Below, one piece after another: positions 57,069-64,000 of a stretch of 64,000 nucleotides of DNA. The stretch spans positions 930,001 to 994,000 of the forward strand of contig NZ_AP018689.1 in assembly GCF_002157735.2 (NCBI RefSeq), in the 5' to 3' direction. The notes beneath the pieces were generated by a model. It searched no databases and was not told the origin of the DNA. It saw nothing but the letters and a program-made list of their open reading frames with translations. Numbering within the stretch: the stretch's first letter is position 1; every line of letters begins with the position of its first letter. A program made the position numbers and the translations under genes. This stretch comes from Vibrio aphrogenes. GTDB taxonomy: Bacteria > Pseudomonadota > Gammaproteobacteria > Enterobacterales > Vibrionaceae.

Positions 57069-57839
57069 ATGTTAATTGATTCACATTGCCATTTAGATAA
57101 GCTTAATTATGACGATTTACATCAAGGTGTTGGTGATGTTGTCGCAAAAGCACAGGCGGTGGGTGTAGAAAAAATGTTAACGGTAGGGGTGACTTTAGAG
57201 GCATTTCCTAAAATGTTGTCTATGATTGAATCATTTGAACAAATTTACGCTTCTTGTGGTGTACACCCACTGGATTGTGAAAGTGAATTCGATCTCTCAC
57301 TCTTTAAATCGTACGCTGCGAATAAAAAAGTGGTCGCAATTGGTGAAACTGGTCTAGATTTCTTTTATCAACCAGAAACGGCTCAACGACAAATTGAATT
57401 ATTTGAACAACATGTTGATGTTGCCAATGAGTTGAATAAGCCTCTTATTATTCATACTCGTAATGCGCGAAAAGAGACTCTGGATATTTTGAAAAATGGT
57501 CATGCAGAGCGTTGTGGTGGGGTGATCCACTGCTTTACCGAGGACTTAGCTTTTGCACAAGCTGCCATGGAGTTAGGTTTTTATATTTCGCTATCCGGGA
57601 TTATTACTTTTAAGCAAGCAACAGAATTACAGCAAGTCGTCAAACAATTGCCATTAGACAGATTATTGGTTGAAACAGATTCACCTTTTTTAGCACCAGT
57701 GCCGCATCGTGGTAAAGAAAATCAACCATGTTATGTAAAAGAGGTGGCTCAGTTTTTGGCAGATTTACAAGAATGTTCATTAAATGAGGTTGAGCAAAAA
57801 ACAACCCAGAACTTTGAAAGATTATTTCTAAATCGTTAA
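57069..57839 (+). CDS. ycfH: TatD family metal-dependent hydrolase YcfH
   Basis: 256 residues. TIM-barrel metal ligands are visible: LIDSHCHLDKL, AIGETGLDFFYQPE, IIHTRNARKETL, VIHCFTE and LLVETDSPFLAP. TatD enzymes are deoxyribonuclease-like or tRNA/D-aminoacyl quality-control hydrolases; the substrate of YcfH is unsettled. It keeps the holB-ycfH-ptsG order of E. coli. Confidence 0.94.
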   Translation: MLIDSHCHLDKLNYDDLHQGVGDVVAKAQAVGVEKMLTVGVTLEAFPKMLSMIESFEQIYASCGVHPLDCESEFDLSLFKSYAANKKVVAIGETGLDFFYQPETAQRQIELFEQHVDVANELNKPLIIHTRNARKETLDILKNGHAERCGGVIHCFTEDLAFAQAAMELGFYISLSGIITFKQATELQQVVKQLPLDRLLVETDSPFLAPVPHRGKENQPCYVKEVAQFLADLQECSLNEVEQKTTQNFERLFLNR

Positions 57840-58080
57840 CTGAGATGCTGAAAAATGATTTTTAATGATAATAAAAAAAAATGCAAAAAATCGCTTGTTT
57901 TTTTCACAGATTGAAATATATACAACAGAAATCTCTGTCAAGATCAAATTTTATTCACTAATTTAATGGAAAGCTCTCGTCTAGATTGACAAGAAATTCA
58001 GTCATCGCTAATGTGCGCGGACAATAATTAGAATTGTAAAATTTAGTAAAACAAAAATTCAAATCAAAGGAGTAGGGGTT

Positions 58081-59694
58081 ATGAAAGCCTTTTTTAGTAA
58101 ACTATCGCAAGCATTGATGCTTCCGATAGCGCTGCTTCCAGCTGCTGGTATCATGCTGGGTATTGGGGGAAGCTTCACCAACCAAAGCATGGTTGAAGCA
58201 TACAACATTTCAATTCTACAAGATGGAACCGTTTTAAACAGCTTCCTACAAATTATGACCTCTGCGGGTGATATCGTTTTTGGTAACTTGCCATTAATGT
58301 TCGCCGTTGCCGTTGCGATTGGTTTTGCAAAAACAGAGAAAGGTTCTGCTGCTCTAGCTGCGGTAATTTCGTTCCTTATTATGAACGTAGTTATTGCAAA
58401 AGCGATGGTCGTTGCGGGCATGGTGGATGGTAATACTATCGTTTTGATGGGTGAACATTACCAAGGTATCTTGACTGATATGTTAGGTATTCATAACACC
58501 ATGAATATGGGGGTATTTGGTGGTATGATCGCGGGTGCTTTCACAGTAATCCTGCATAATAAATACCATGATATCCAACTACCAGATTACTTAGGGTTCT
58601 TCGGCGGTGCGCGTTTTGTTCCTATCGTGAGTGCGTTTGCTGCACTGTTCTACGGTATTGCATTAGTGTTCATCTGGCCATTCATTGGTGCGCTGTTTGG
58701 TTCTATTGGTGGGAGCCTTGGTGAGCTTAAAACTTCTGGTTACGGTTTTATCGCTTCATTTGTTTTTGGTATCATCGAGCGTTCATTGATTCCTGTTGGT
58801 CTTCACCACGTATTCTACTTACCACTATGGCAAACTAACATCGGTGGTACGGCTGATATCGCTGGTAACCTTGTTTCTGGTACGCAAAATATCTTCTTTG
58901 CATCACTAGCCAACGGCGATTACTCTCAGTTCTCATCAACTAACTTCATGACAGGTAAATTCCCATTCATGATGTTTGGACTTCCTGCTGCTGCTTACGC
59001 TATGTATACACTAGCGGATGATAACAACAAGAAAGCCGCTGGTGGTATGTTGTTCTCGATTGCATTAACCGCATTTTTGACTGGTATCACAGAGCCAATT
59101 GAATTCACATTCCTATTCTTGGCTGCGCCACTTTACTACTTCATCCACGTTCCTTTAGCGGGTATTTCTTTCATGCTAATGGATTTGTTGAACGTTAAAG
59201 TGGGTATGACATTCAGTGGCGGTTTTATCGACTTCAGCTTGTTCGGTATGCTTCCTGGTTTAACGGGTACAGATAACCACTGGTACTACATTCCAGTTGT
59301 CGGTGCTATTTATGCGCCAATTTATTTCTTCCTATTCCGTTGGTACATCGTGAAATTTGATGTGAAGACGCCTGGTCGTAAAGGCAGTGCAGTTGCCACT
59401 ATTTCTAAACAAGAATATCGTGATGCGAAAGCCGGTAAAAGTAATGATGATGCATTAATTGATGGCATGATCGAAGCACTAGGTGGCAAAGAGAACATCG
59501 TTGATGTTGACGCTTGTATTACTCGCTTACGTATCTCTGTTAAAGACGGTGACCTGGTTAAAGAGAATGATTACTGGACACAACAACTTGGTGCTAAAGG
59601 GTTAGTTAAAGTGGGTGGTACTGGTATTCAGGCTATCTATGGTGCTCAAGCTGCAGGTTATAAAGCAGCAATTAACTCTAAGCTTGGCCGTTAA
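58081..59694 (+). CDS. ptsG: PTS glucose-type EIIBC component PtsG
   Basis: 537 residues (E. coli 477). Membrane EIIC domain first, starting MKAFFSKLSQALMLPIALLPAAGIMLGIGG, with the glucose/GlcNAc-type motif FLTGITEPIEFTFLF at about 340. The cytoplasmic EIIB domain follows (from about 457) with the phosphorylated Cys in DVDACITRLRISVKD (about 480). It imports and phosphorylates glucose, receiving phosphate from EIIA-Glc. The about 60 extra residues lie in loops of the EIIC part. Strong AAGGAG site. The RDD gene begins 4 nt downstream. Confidence 0.94.
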   Translation: MKAFFSKLSQALMLPIALLPAAGIMLGIGGSFTNQSMVEAYNISILQDGTVLNSFLQIMTSAGDIVFGNLPLMFAVAVAIGFAKTEKGSAALAAVISFLIMNVVIAKAMVVAGMVDGNTIVLMGEHYQGILTDMLGIHNTMNMGVFGGMIAGAFTVILHNKYHDIQLPDYLGFFGGARFVPIVSAFAALFYGIALVFIWPFIGALFGSIGGSLGELKTSGYGFIASFVFGIIERSLIPVGLHHVFYLPLWQTNIGGTADIAGNLVSGTQNIFFASLANGDYSQFSSTNFMTGKFPFMMFGLPAAAYAMYTLADDNNKKAAGGMLFSIALTAFLTGITEPIEFTFLFLAAPLYYFIHVPLAGISFMLMDLLNVKVGMTFSGGFIDFSLFGMLPGLTGTDNHWYYIPVVGAIYAPIYFFLFRWYIVKFDVKTPGRKGSAVATISKQEYRDAKAGKSNDDALIDGMIEALGGKENIVDVDACITRLRISVKDGDLVKENDYWTQQLGAKGLVKVGGTGIQAIYGAQAAGYKAAINSKLGR

Positions 59695-59698
59695 TTGA

Positions 59699-60166
59699 AT
59701 GAGTTTTAAGCATAAATATAAGCGAGTAGGTGCGTTTGTTATCGATATGGCGATTGTGCAAATGTTTGCTATGATCGTAAGAGATATCTACCTAGGGGTG
59801 CTAGCTTATGCATCCCAAGGTACAGGAGCGCACTTCTCGTTTAATGATGCGATTGCTTTACCTGTTTTATTGATGATTATCATCGGGGTTATGTTTGTCA
59901 CTATCGGTGTCTATATGGCCTATCACTGGATTAGTTATCGCTTGCTTAGCAATTCATTCTCACGATATTTTTTACGTTTATCGGTTGAATCCACATCAGA
60001 TGAACCGATGACAGAAGCTCGTTATTTAAAACGAGAATTTCAAAAAATATATTTTAGTGTGGCAACATTGGGCTTATACGTGCTTTATAATGGCGCTCAA
60101 TTTTTAGCCCATAGTCACCCACCGTGGCATGATAAAAAGAATTCCACTACCGTTGTGGAATATTAA
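59699..60166 (+). CDS. RDD family membrane protein
   Basis: 155 residues. RVGAFVIDMAIVQMF is the RDD-family start (Arg, then Asp in the first helix). Three or four membrane helices are visible (about 10-28, 54-76, 112-135). The gene follows ptsG by 4 nt, so it is probably co-transcribed with and perhaps translationally coupled to it. Function unknown; the link to glucose uptake is an inference from position only. Confidence 0.8.
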   Translation: MSFKHKYKRVGAFVIDMAIVQMFAMIVRDIYLGVLAYASQGTGAHFSFNDAIALPVLLMIIIGVMFVTIGVYMAYHWISYRLLSNSFSRYFLRLSVESTSDEPMTEARYLKREFQKIYFSVATLGLYVLYNGAQFLAHSHPPWHDKKNSTTVVEY

Positions 60167-60198
60167 ATTGTCTTGATAACATCATGGTGTAATTTTGA

Positions 60199-60229
60199 AG
60201 CCAGTTAGGTCAACCTAGCTGGCTTTTTC
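60199..60229 (+). terminator. terminator of ptsG-RDD
   Basis: A 12-bp stem with one mismatch, AGCCAGTTAGGT / ACCTAGCTGGCT, with a 2-nt CA loop, then TTTTTC on the plus strand. Confidence 0.85.
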
Positions 60230-60476
60230 TTTACTTAAAATTGGCAAACTGTTGACGGGCGGACGGCTATGCGCAGTTAGCACCAGCCGTTAATATTCCT
60301 GATGACTTTGATCTGGATGTTCAAGCAGCAATCGCTATTCCCTATTCGTTACTCATTTTAATGCCCGTTTTTTATCATAGATATCGGATAGTTGTTTTTC
60401 TTATCTGTATATCCGTAAGTTCGGTTTGTTATTGTGATGTTCTTATCTACAGTTGCAGTTAGCTAAAATACAGAGA

Positions 60477-60525
60477 CAAAAAAGCCCGCATTATGAAGAA
60501 GTGGATCTTTCAAAATAGCGGGCTT
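60477..60525 (-). terminator. terminator of the NSS transporter operon
   Basis: Stem AAGCCCGC / GCGGGCTT (60482-60489 and 60518-60525). On the minus strand it is followed by a U-run (complement of ACAAAAAA). About 50 bp past the MetS-like gene stop. Confidence 0.78.
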
Positions 60526-60576
60526 GATAAGCATTGTATGGTTAACAATGGTTTTCTATTTGCACTTTATTGGCTT

Positions 60577-60672
60577 TTAGTCACTTTTCATGGCGTGGCG
60601 AATGCATAGTGCAGCTCCACCCCAAGTAATACCAAGGCCAATGATCATCATAATGATGGCACCAGTCGTCAT
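60577..60672 (-). CDS. MetS-type small subunit of an NSS transporter
   Basis: 31 residues: MTTGAIIMMIIGLGITWGGA then ALCIRHAMKSD. One membrane helix with a short basic tail. The start is 1 nt after the stop of the upstream NSS transporter gene, so the two are coupled. It matches the small partners of methionine/alanine NSS transporters (MetS family), which are needed for activity of the large subunit. Too short for most ORF callers. Confidence 0.8.
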   Translation of the reverse strand: MTTGAIIMMIIGLGITWGGAALCIRHAMKSD

Positions 60673-60673
60673 A

Positions 60674-62152
60674 TTAAGCCTCTTTTGATTTTTTTAGGTT
60701 AACAACAATGGAAATGACCAGCATGAGTGCTAATAATCCCCAGCCTAAAAGAAGTAGATCGGGTGTACTATAACCACCATAACCGTCAGTGATGGTTGAG
60801 ACGATCTTGTTAGCAAGAATCACCGCAATCATAATCGGGCTTAAGAAGCGGATACATAAATCGAACCAGATACCGATAGATAATTCCGATACTGCATTCG
60901 CATGGTGACGGATATCGGCAATTTTGATTAACCAACCAACTAAGATAAGTTCAATTAAACAGCTGCTCAGTAGGGCAATGTTATTAATAAAGTAATCCAC
61001 AAGATCTAACAGGAGCAGACCACCGTTGGTCGCAAAGGATAAGGAAACTAAAAGCCCTACACCACAAACGATGCTAGCGGCTTTACGACGTGACCATTTC
61101 AATTTGTCGATGAAAGCTGAGGTGACCGCTTCCATAATGGAAATGTGTGAACTAAACCCAGCAACCACAAGCGCTAAGAAGAAGACTGGCCCTAAAATGT
61201 AAGGAATAGGGAGTAAGTTAATAGCGGCAGGGATGGTCACAAAGGCCAAGCCAACACCAGCTGAAACTACTTCAGTAAGAGGTTTGCCTTGTTCTTGAGC
61301 CATATAGCCTAAGATTGAGAAGATCATGACACCCGCTAAAATTGAGAAACCACAGTTAATCAATACGGTCATGATAGCGTTATTGCTGATGTCTGATTTT
61401 TCAGGTAAGTAGCTTGAGTAAGCCAACATAATAGAAAAGCCAACCGATAAGGTGAAGAACATCTGACCATAAGCCGCTGACCAAACGGATGGGTCGGTTA
61501 AGCGGCTGAAATCAGGTTTAAACATATAGTTTAAGCCATCGACAGCGCCAGGCAGAACAATCATACGAGCGATCAGGGCGAGTACCATAATAAAGAGTAC
61601 TGGCATCATGATTTTACCAGCTCGCTCAATGCCGCCTTTTACACCGCCAAATAGGGCAGCATAAGTCACTAACCAACCGACCAGCATCGGAATCGCAATA
61701 TGCCATTGAATACTGCCTAACTGGCTTGGTGAGTTATCACTACCTAGTTGTAAATATTCACCAAAGAAGTAAGCATTTGGATCGCTGCCCCAACCTTGGG
61801 TAAATGCCAGCCCAACATAGGAGATTGCCCAACCAATAATGGCAATATAATAAACGCCAATGACGGCGGCAATCATCACTTGGAACCAACCTAACCACTC
61901 AAACTTAGAATTGATTTTTGCGAGCGTTCTTGGCGCAGAACCACGGAATTTATGCCCCATGGTAAATTCAAGAATCATAAAAGGAATACCAGCGGTCAAC
62001 ATGGCAAAAAGATAAGGGATGAAGAAGGCTCCACCACCGTTTTCGTATGCCATATATGGAAAACGCCATATATTACCCAAACCTATTGCCGATCCTACGG
62101 CTGCTAGAACAAAGCCCGCTCGGGAGCCCCATTGTTCTCTTTTCATGTACAA
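60674..62152 (-). CDS. sodium-dependent amino-acid transporter (NSS family, MetP-like)
   Basis: 492 residues with about twelve membrane segments. The N-terminal signature REQWGSRAGFVLAAVGSAIGLGNIWRFPYMAYENGGGAF is that of the neurotransmitter:sodium symporter family; the unwound helix Na+ site fits. GWAISYVGLAF, FFTLSVGFSIMLAYSSYL and FFLALVVAGFSSHISIMEAV are also typical. The coupled small MetS-type gene points to a methionine/alanine-type importer, as an inference. A palindrome lies upstream (62281-62297). Confidence 0.88.
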   Translation of the reverse strand: MYMKREQWGSRAGFVLAAVGSAIGLGNIWRFPYMAYENGGGAFFIPYLFAMLTAGIPFMILEFTMGHKFRGSAPRTLAKINSKFEWLGWFQVMIAAVIGVYYIAIIGWAISYVGLAFTQGWGSDPNAYFFGEYLQLGSDNSPSQLGSIQWHIAIPMLVGWLVTYAALFGGVKGGIERAGKIMMPVLFIMVLALIARMIVLPGAVDGLNYMFKPDFSRLTDPSVWSAAYGQMFFTLSVGFSIMLAYSSYLPEKSDISNNAIMTVLINCGFSILAGVMIFSILGYMAQEQGKPLTEVVSAGVGLAFVTIPAAINLLPIPYILGPVFFLALVVAGFSSHISIMEAVTSAFIDKLKWSRRKAASIVCGVGLLVSLSFATNGGLLLLDLVDYFINNIALLSSCLIELILVGWLIKIADIRHHANAVSELSIGIWFDLCIRFLSPIMIAVILANKIVSTITDGYGGYSTPDLLLLGWGLLALMLVISIVVNLKKSKEA

Positions 62153-62711
62153 ATCCTCTGTAACTGCACGGTTGGATACTTAACAAAAAATAAACAAGAG
62201 TCATTTTTATGGTTTTAAATGCTGTTTTATTTGTTTAGTTCCAGATTATTATTCTGATATTTATCATCTGTGTTTGCAGAAGGTGAAATTTTCACCTGTG
62301 CATCATTTGAGGTTACATATTCAATGAAAATAACGCAATAGATGGAACAAAATGTAAATGGGCGGTTAATTATTGGATAAAACTTGATATATTTTACAAT
62401 GTGCTTCATTTAACTGCTTTTACTTAGATTTATAGTTAAATTAGCTAGGTGTGTATTAAATGACTTAATATTAATTTTGTAGCTATTTGTACGCTAAGTG
62501 ATGTTTTAATGTGCAGTTTTACGATCTGGAACGATATTTTGTTCTAGGTTCTGTTAGTAGGAAGGTAGTTTTGATTGTTTGTTAGAACATGCTCAAGATA
62601 CTGGTGTAAATGCAGCACATAAGTTGGTTTTCTATCTTAAAAATAATTTCATGAGTTTAGAATTTTTAGTCATGTTATTATCATTCATTAACAACAAAGA
62701 GAGGTTTTATT
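62153..62711. other. region between the NSS operon and cydH-like gene
   Basis: 559 bp of very A+T-rich sequence. It contains the palindrome AGGTGAAA-T-TTTCACCT at 62281-62297 and presumably the NSS promoter (minus strand) and the cydH promoter (plus strand). An open frame on the minus strand (62227-62409) has no recognisable features. Confidence 0.55.
62281..62297. promoter_or_regulatory. 17-bp palindrome upstream of the NSS gene
   Basis: AGGTGAAA-T-TTTCACCT has perfect 8-bp arms around a single base, about 130 bp before the NSS start codon. Its form is that of a dimeric regulator site. The regulator is not recognised. Confidence 0.5.
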
Positions 62712-62801
62712 ATGAGTCGTGATTTGAAAATTTCGGTAGCTATTATTTTTTCGATTGTCGTTTGTTTAAGTGTGTTTGCAGCGATTGTCGTAACACATTA
62801 A
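62712..62801 (+). CDS. ynhF: 29-residue membrane protein, CydH/YnhF family
   Basis: MSRDLKISVAIIFSIVVC then LSVFAAIVVTH. It has the same length as E. coli YnhF/CydH (29 residues) and shares the MS-DLK start, one membrane helix and a final His. YnhF is a small subunit seen in cytochrome bd-I structures, where it covers the oxygen path. AGAGAGG 8 nt before the ATG supports translation. cydAB is not nearby. Too short for standard ORF callers. Confidence 0.72.
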   Translation: MSRDLKISVAIIFSIVVCLSVFAAIVVTH

Positions 62802-62828
62802 TGGCCCATCTACCCCAGGAGTATGTGA

Positions 62829-64000
62829 GTGAATAATACGGGTACTATTACCGATCAAGGTATAGCTGTTGATGTCACCACGTTAAACAAGTATGCCAAT
62901 GGTCGGCACGCTTTAGTTGCTCAGGGCGGAGGACAAAAAGGTATTTTTACAGCAGGGGTCTTAGACAGTTTTTTAGAAGCGGCCTTAGACCCTTTTGATG
63001 TATTTTATGGTACCTCTGCCGGTGCGTTGAATTTGACGTCTTATCTTTGCCGACAAAAAGGATTAGGCAAAGCTTTTATCAATGAACTGACAGTGAGGCC
63101 CGAGTTTTTTCGTCTATTCAAACATATTCGCCGTAAGCAACGGCTTGATCTCGATTGGGCTTTTGAACAATTGATCGCTCCCCCTTATTTGCTCGATATT
63201 GATGTGGGTCGCTTTGCATTAGGTGACCGTGAAGCCTATGCGGCGGTAACGAATATTCATGATTTACATGATGAATATTTACCTATTTTTTCTCATCAAT
63301 GGTCAGATGTATTGAAAGCAACCTGTGCGATTCCCGCTTTGTATCGACACGAAGTAAAAATTGATAATCAATTGTATGTGGATGGAGGCGTATCCGCTGC
63401 CATTCCAGCGCAAGAAGCATGGCGACAAGGAGCCCGCTTAATTACCGTGATTCGCACAGAGCCGGTCGCGTTAAATGAAGAAATGCAAGATGAACAAAGT
63501 GCCAATAGTTTAAATGCATTTTTAAATCGAGTGGGCTTAGAACAGCCTTTAGGTGCCATTCAGAGCCGTATTGCTGAAAGAACGGCAAGTTGGCGCTTAG
63601 ATTTCGATAACTTTTTAAAACAAAGAATTGCACGTTCTAAACTGATCGACACGGAGCAAAAAAAGCCGGTTTTAAATGGTGGACGTTGGTTATTTGGCAG
63701 TGGCGATGTGTATCGCTTGTGTCATTTATTAGGTGACCAGTTTGATGCGGGTGTGATGGACATGCTGTTGGTCCATCATCAAACCTTTACTCTGACGCAT
63801 AATTTTATGATAAAACCACCAGATGATTGTTTTATCTTACAAATTGCTCCAGAAGAGCCCTTGAGATCGTCACCTTTATTAAGCAAACCAGAAGATTTAG
63901 AATTTGATTATCAATTGGGGTTACAAGCTGGTAAGCGCTTTATTGAACAATACACGGCACTGACTTGTCGACCCCCCGTGGTTCATGATAATGCTTATCT
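62829..64000 (+). CDS. patatin-like phospholipase family protein, 5' part (3' end outside window)
   Basis: At least 390 residues; the frame stays open to the end of the window. The start is GTG with AGGAG 7 nt upstream (MNNTGTITDQ). The patatin fold is clear: the oxyanion motif QGGGQKGIFTAGVL, the GxSxG nucleophile in YGTSAGALNLTSYL, and the catalytic Asp in YVDGGVSAAIPA. It should be a Ser-Asp acyl hydrolase acting on lipids. The gene begins 27 nt after the ynhF-like stop, so they may share a transcript. Confidence 0.88.
   Translation, partial: MNNTGTITDQGIAVDVTTLNKYANGRHALVAQGGGQKGIFTAGVLDSFLEAALDPFDVFYGTSAGALNLTSYLCRQKGLGKAFINELTVRPEFFRLFKHIRRKQRLDLDWAFEQLIAPPYLLDIDVGRFALGDREAYAAVTNIHDLHDEYLPIFSHQWSDVLKATCAIPALYRHEVKIDNQLYVDGGVSAAIPAQEAWRQGARLITVIRTEPVALNEEMQDEQSANSLNAFLNRVGLEQPLGAIQSRIAERTASWRLDFDNFLKQRIARSKLIDTEQKKPVLNGGRWLFGSGDVYRLCHLLGDQFDAGVMDMLLVHHQTFTLTHNFMIKPPDDCFILQIAPEEPLRSSPLLSKPEDLEFDYQLGLQAGKRFIEQYTALTCRPPVVHDNAY

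Larger units (their letters stand above)
60167..60576. other. intergenic region between the RDD gene and the MetS-like gene
   Basis: 410 bp holding the two terminators listed here. The stretch 60240-60475 has an open frame (reads about AQLAPAVNIPDDFDLDVQAA) without ribosome site or family I recognise. It may be a gene remnant or noise. Confidence 0.5.

Noticed and set aside
57880..57925. TTTTTTCACA as a CRP half site before ptsG
   Set aside because: The second half does not fit TGTGA at the required spacing.
60240..60475. Open stretch reading AQLAPAVNIPDDFDLDVQAA as a possible gene remnant
   Set aside because: Could not be tied to any family and lacks start signals; kept only as a note in the gap entry.
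62227..62409. 60-residue minus-strand frame
   Set aside because: A+T-driven open frame with no ribosome site, covering the palindrome upstream of the NSS gene.
1..64000. CRISPR arrays, rRNA, tRNA, prophage or integron features
   Set aside because: None seen: the repeats present are short tandem duplications, not spaced arrays, and no phage or integrase genes occur other than the IS transposase.

Overview
This window is a piece of a gamma-proteobacterial chromosome of about 42-43% G+C (estimated by eye). It is most likely a member of the Vibrionaceae. The protein sequences read as Vibrio-type versions of core genes, and several blocks keep orders known from E. coli and V. cholerae: menFDH-CE, ackA-pta-yfbV, dsbB-nhaB-fadR, metG/apbC-udk-dcd-asmA and rne/rluC-yceF-yceD-rpmF-plsX-fabHDG-acpP-fabF-pabC-mltG-tmk-holB-ycfH-ptsG. 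I see no rRNA, tRNA, CRISPR or prophage.

Layout: (1) 1-1485, the 3' end of a chaperone-usher fimbrial cluster (adhesin/pilin end plus PapD-like chaperone). (2) 1533-3406, yfbR and alaA on the minus strand. (3) 3747-10195, the menaquinone genes menF-menD-menH-menC-menE, without the menB usually found between menH and menC. (4) 10395-14016, a 57-residue membrane protein, a YeiH-type transporter, an LplT-like MFS protein and a Tim44-domain protein. (5) 14195-18398, pta and ackA (acetate pathway) with yfbV divergent. (6) 18662-21459, a three-gene ABC importer of the ABC_sub_bind/TrpXYZ type, then a diguanylate cyclase behind a good CRP/FNR box. (7) 23088-27150, dusC, a YecA-like SEC-C protein, dsbB and nhaB. 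(8) 27454-28881, a complete IS3-family (IS150-group) element inserted between nhaB and fadR, with a 4-bp target duplication. (9) 28995-31555, fadR, an unrecognised membrane-anchored protein and a lone MSHA-like type IV pilin. (10) 31717-38862, metG, and divergent apbC, udk, dcd, asmA. (11) 38990-44613, a BtuR-type corrinoid adenosyltransferase, a SulP transporter and RNase E. (12) 45281-57839, rluC, yceF, then the long L32/fatty-acid/DNA-replication block. (13) 58081-60166, ptsG and an RDD membrane protein. (14) 60577-64000, an NSS sodium-coupled transporter with its 31-residue MetS-type partner, a 29-residue CydH/YnhF homologue and a patatin-like protein cut by the window end.

The genes are mostly housekeeping: quinone synthesis, acetate overflow, type II fatty-acid synthesis, translation and RNA decay. 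I did not find a clearly new multi-gene system. The most useful leads are the missing menB, the HD-to-HE change in YfbR, the IS between nhaB and fadR, a yceD-rpmF promoter that predicts an almost leaderless transcript with a G+C-rich discriminator, the CRP/FNR box before the cyclase, three very small genes that ORF callers tend to miss, and several short tandem repeats and palindromes.
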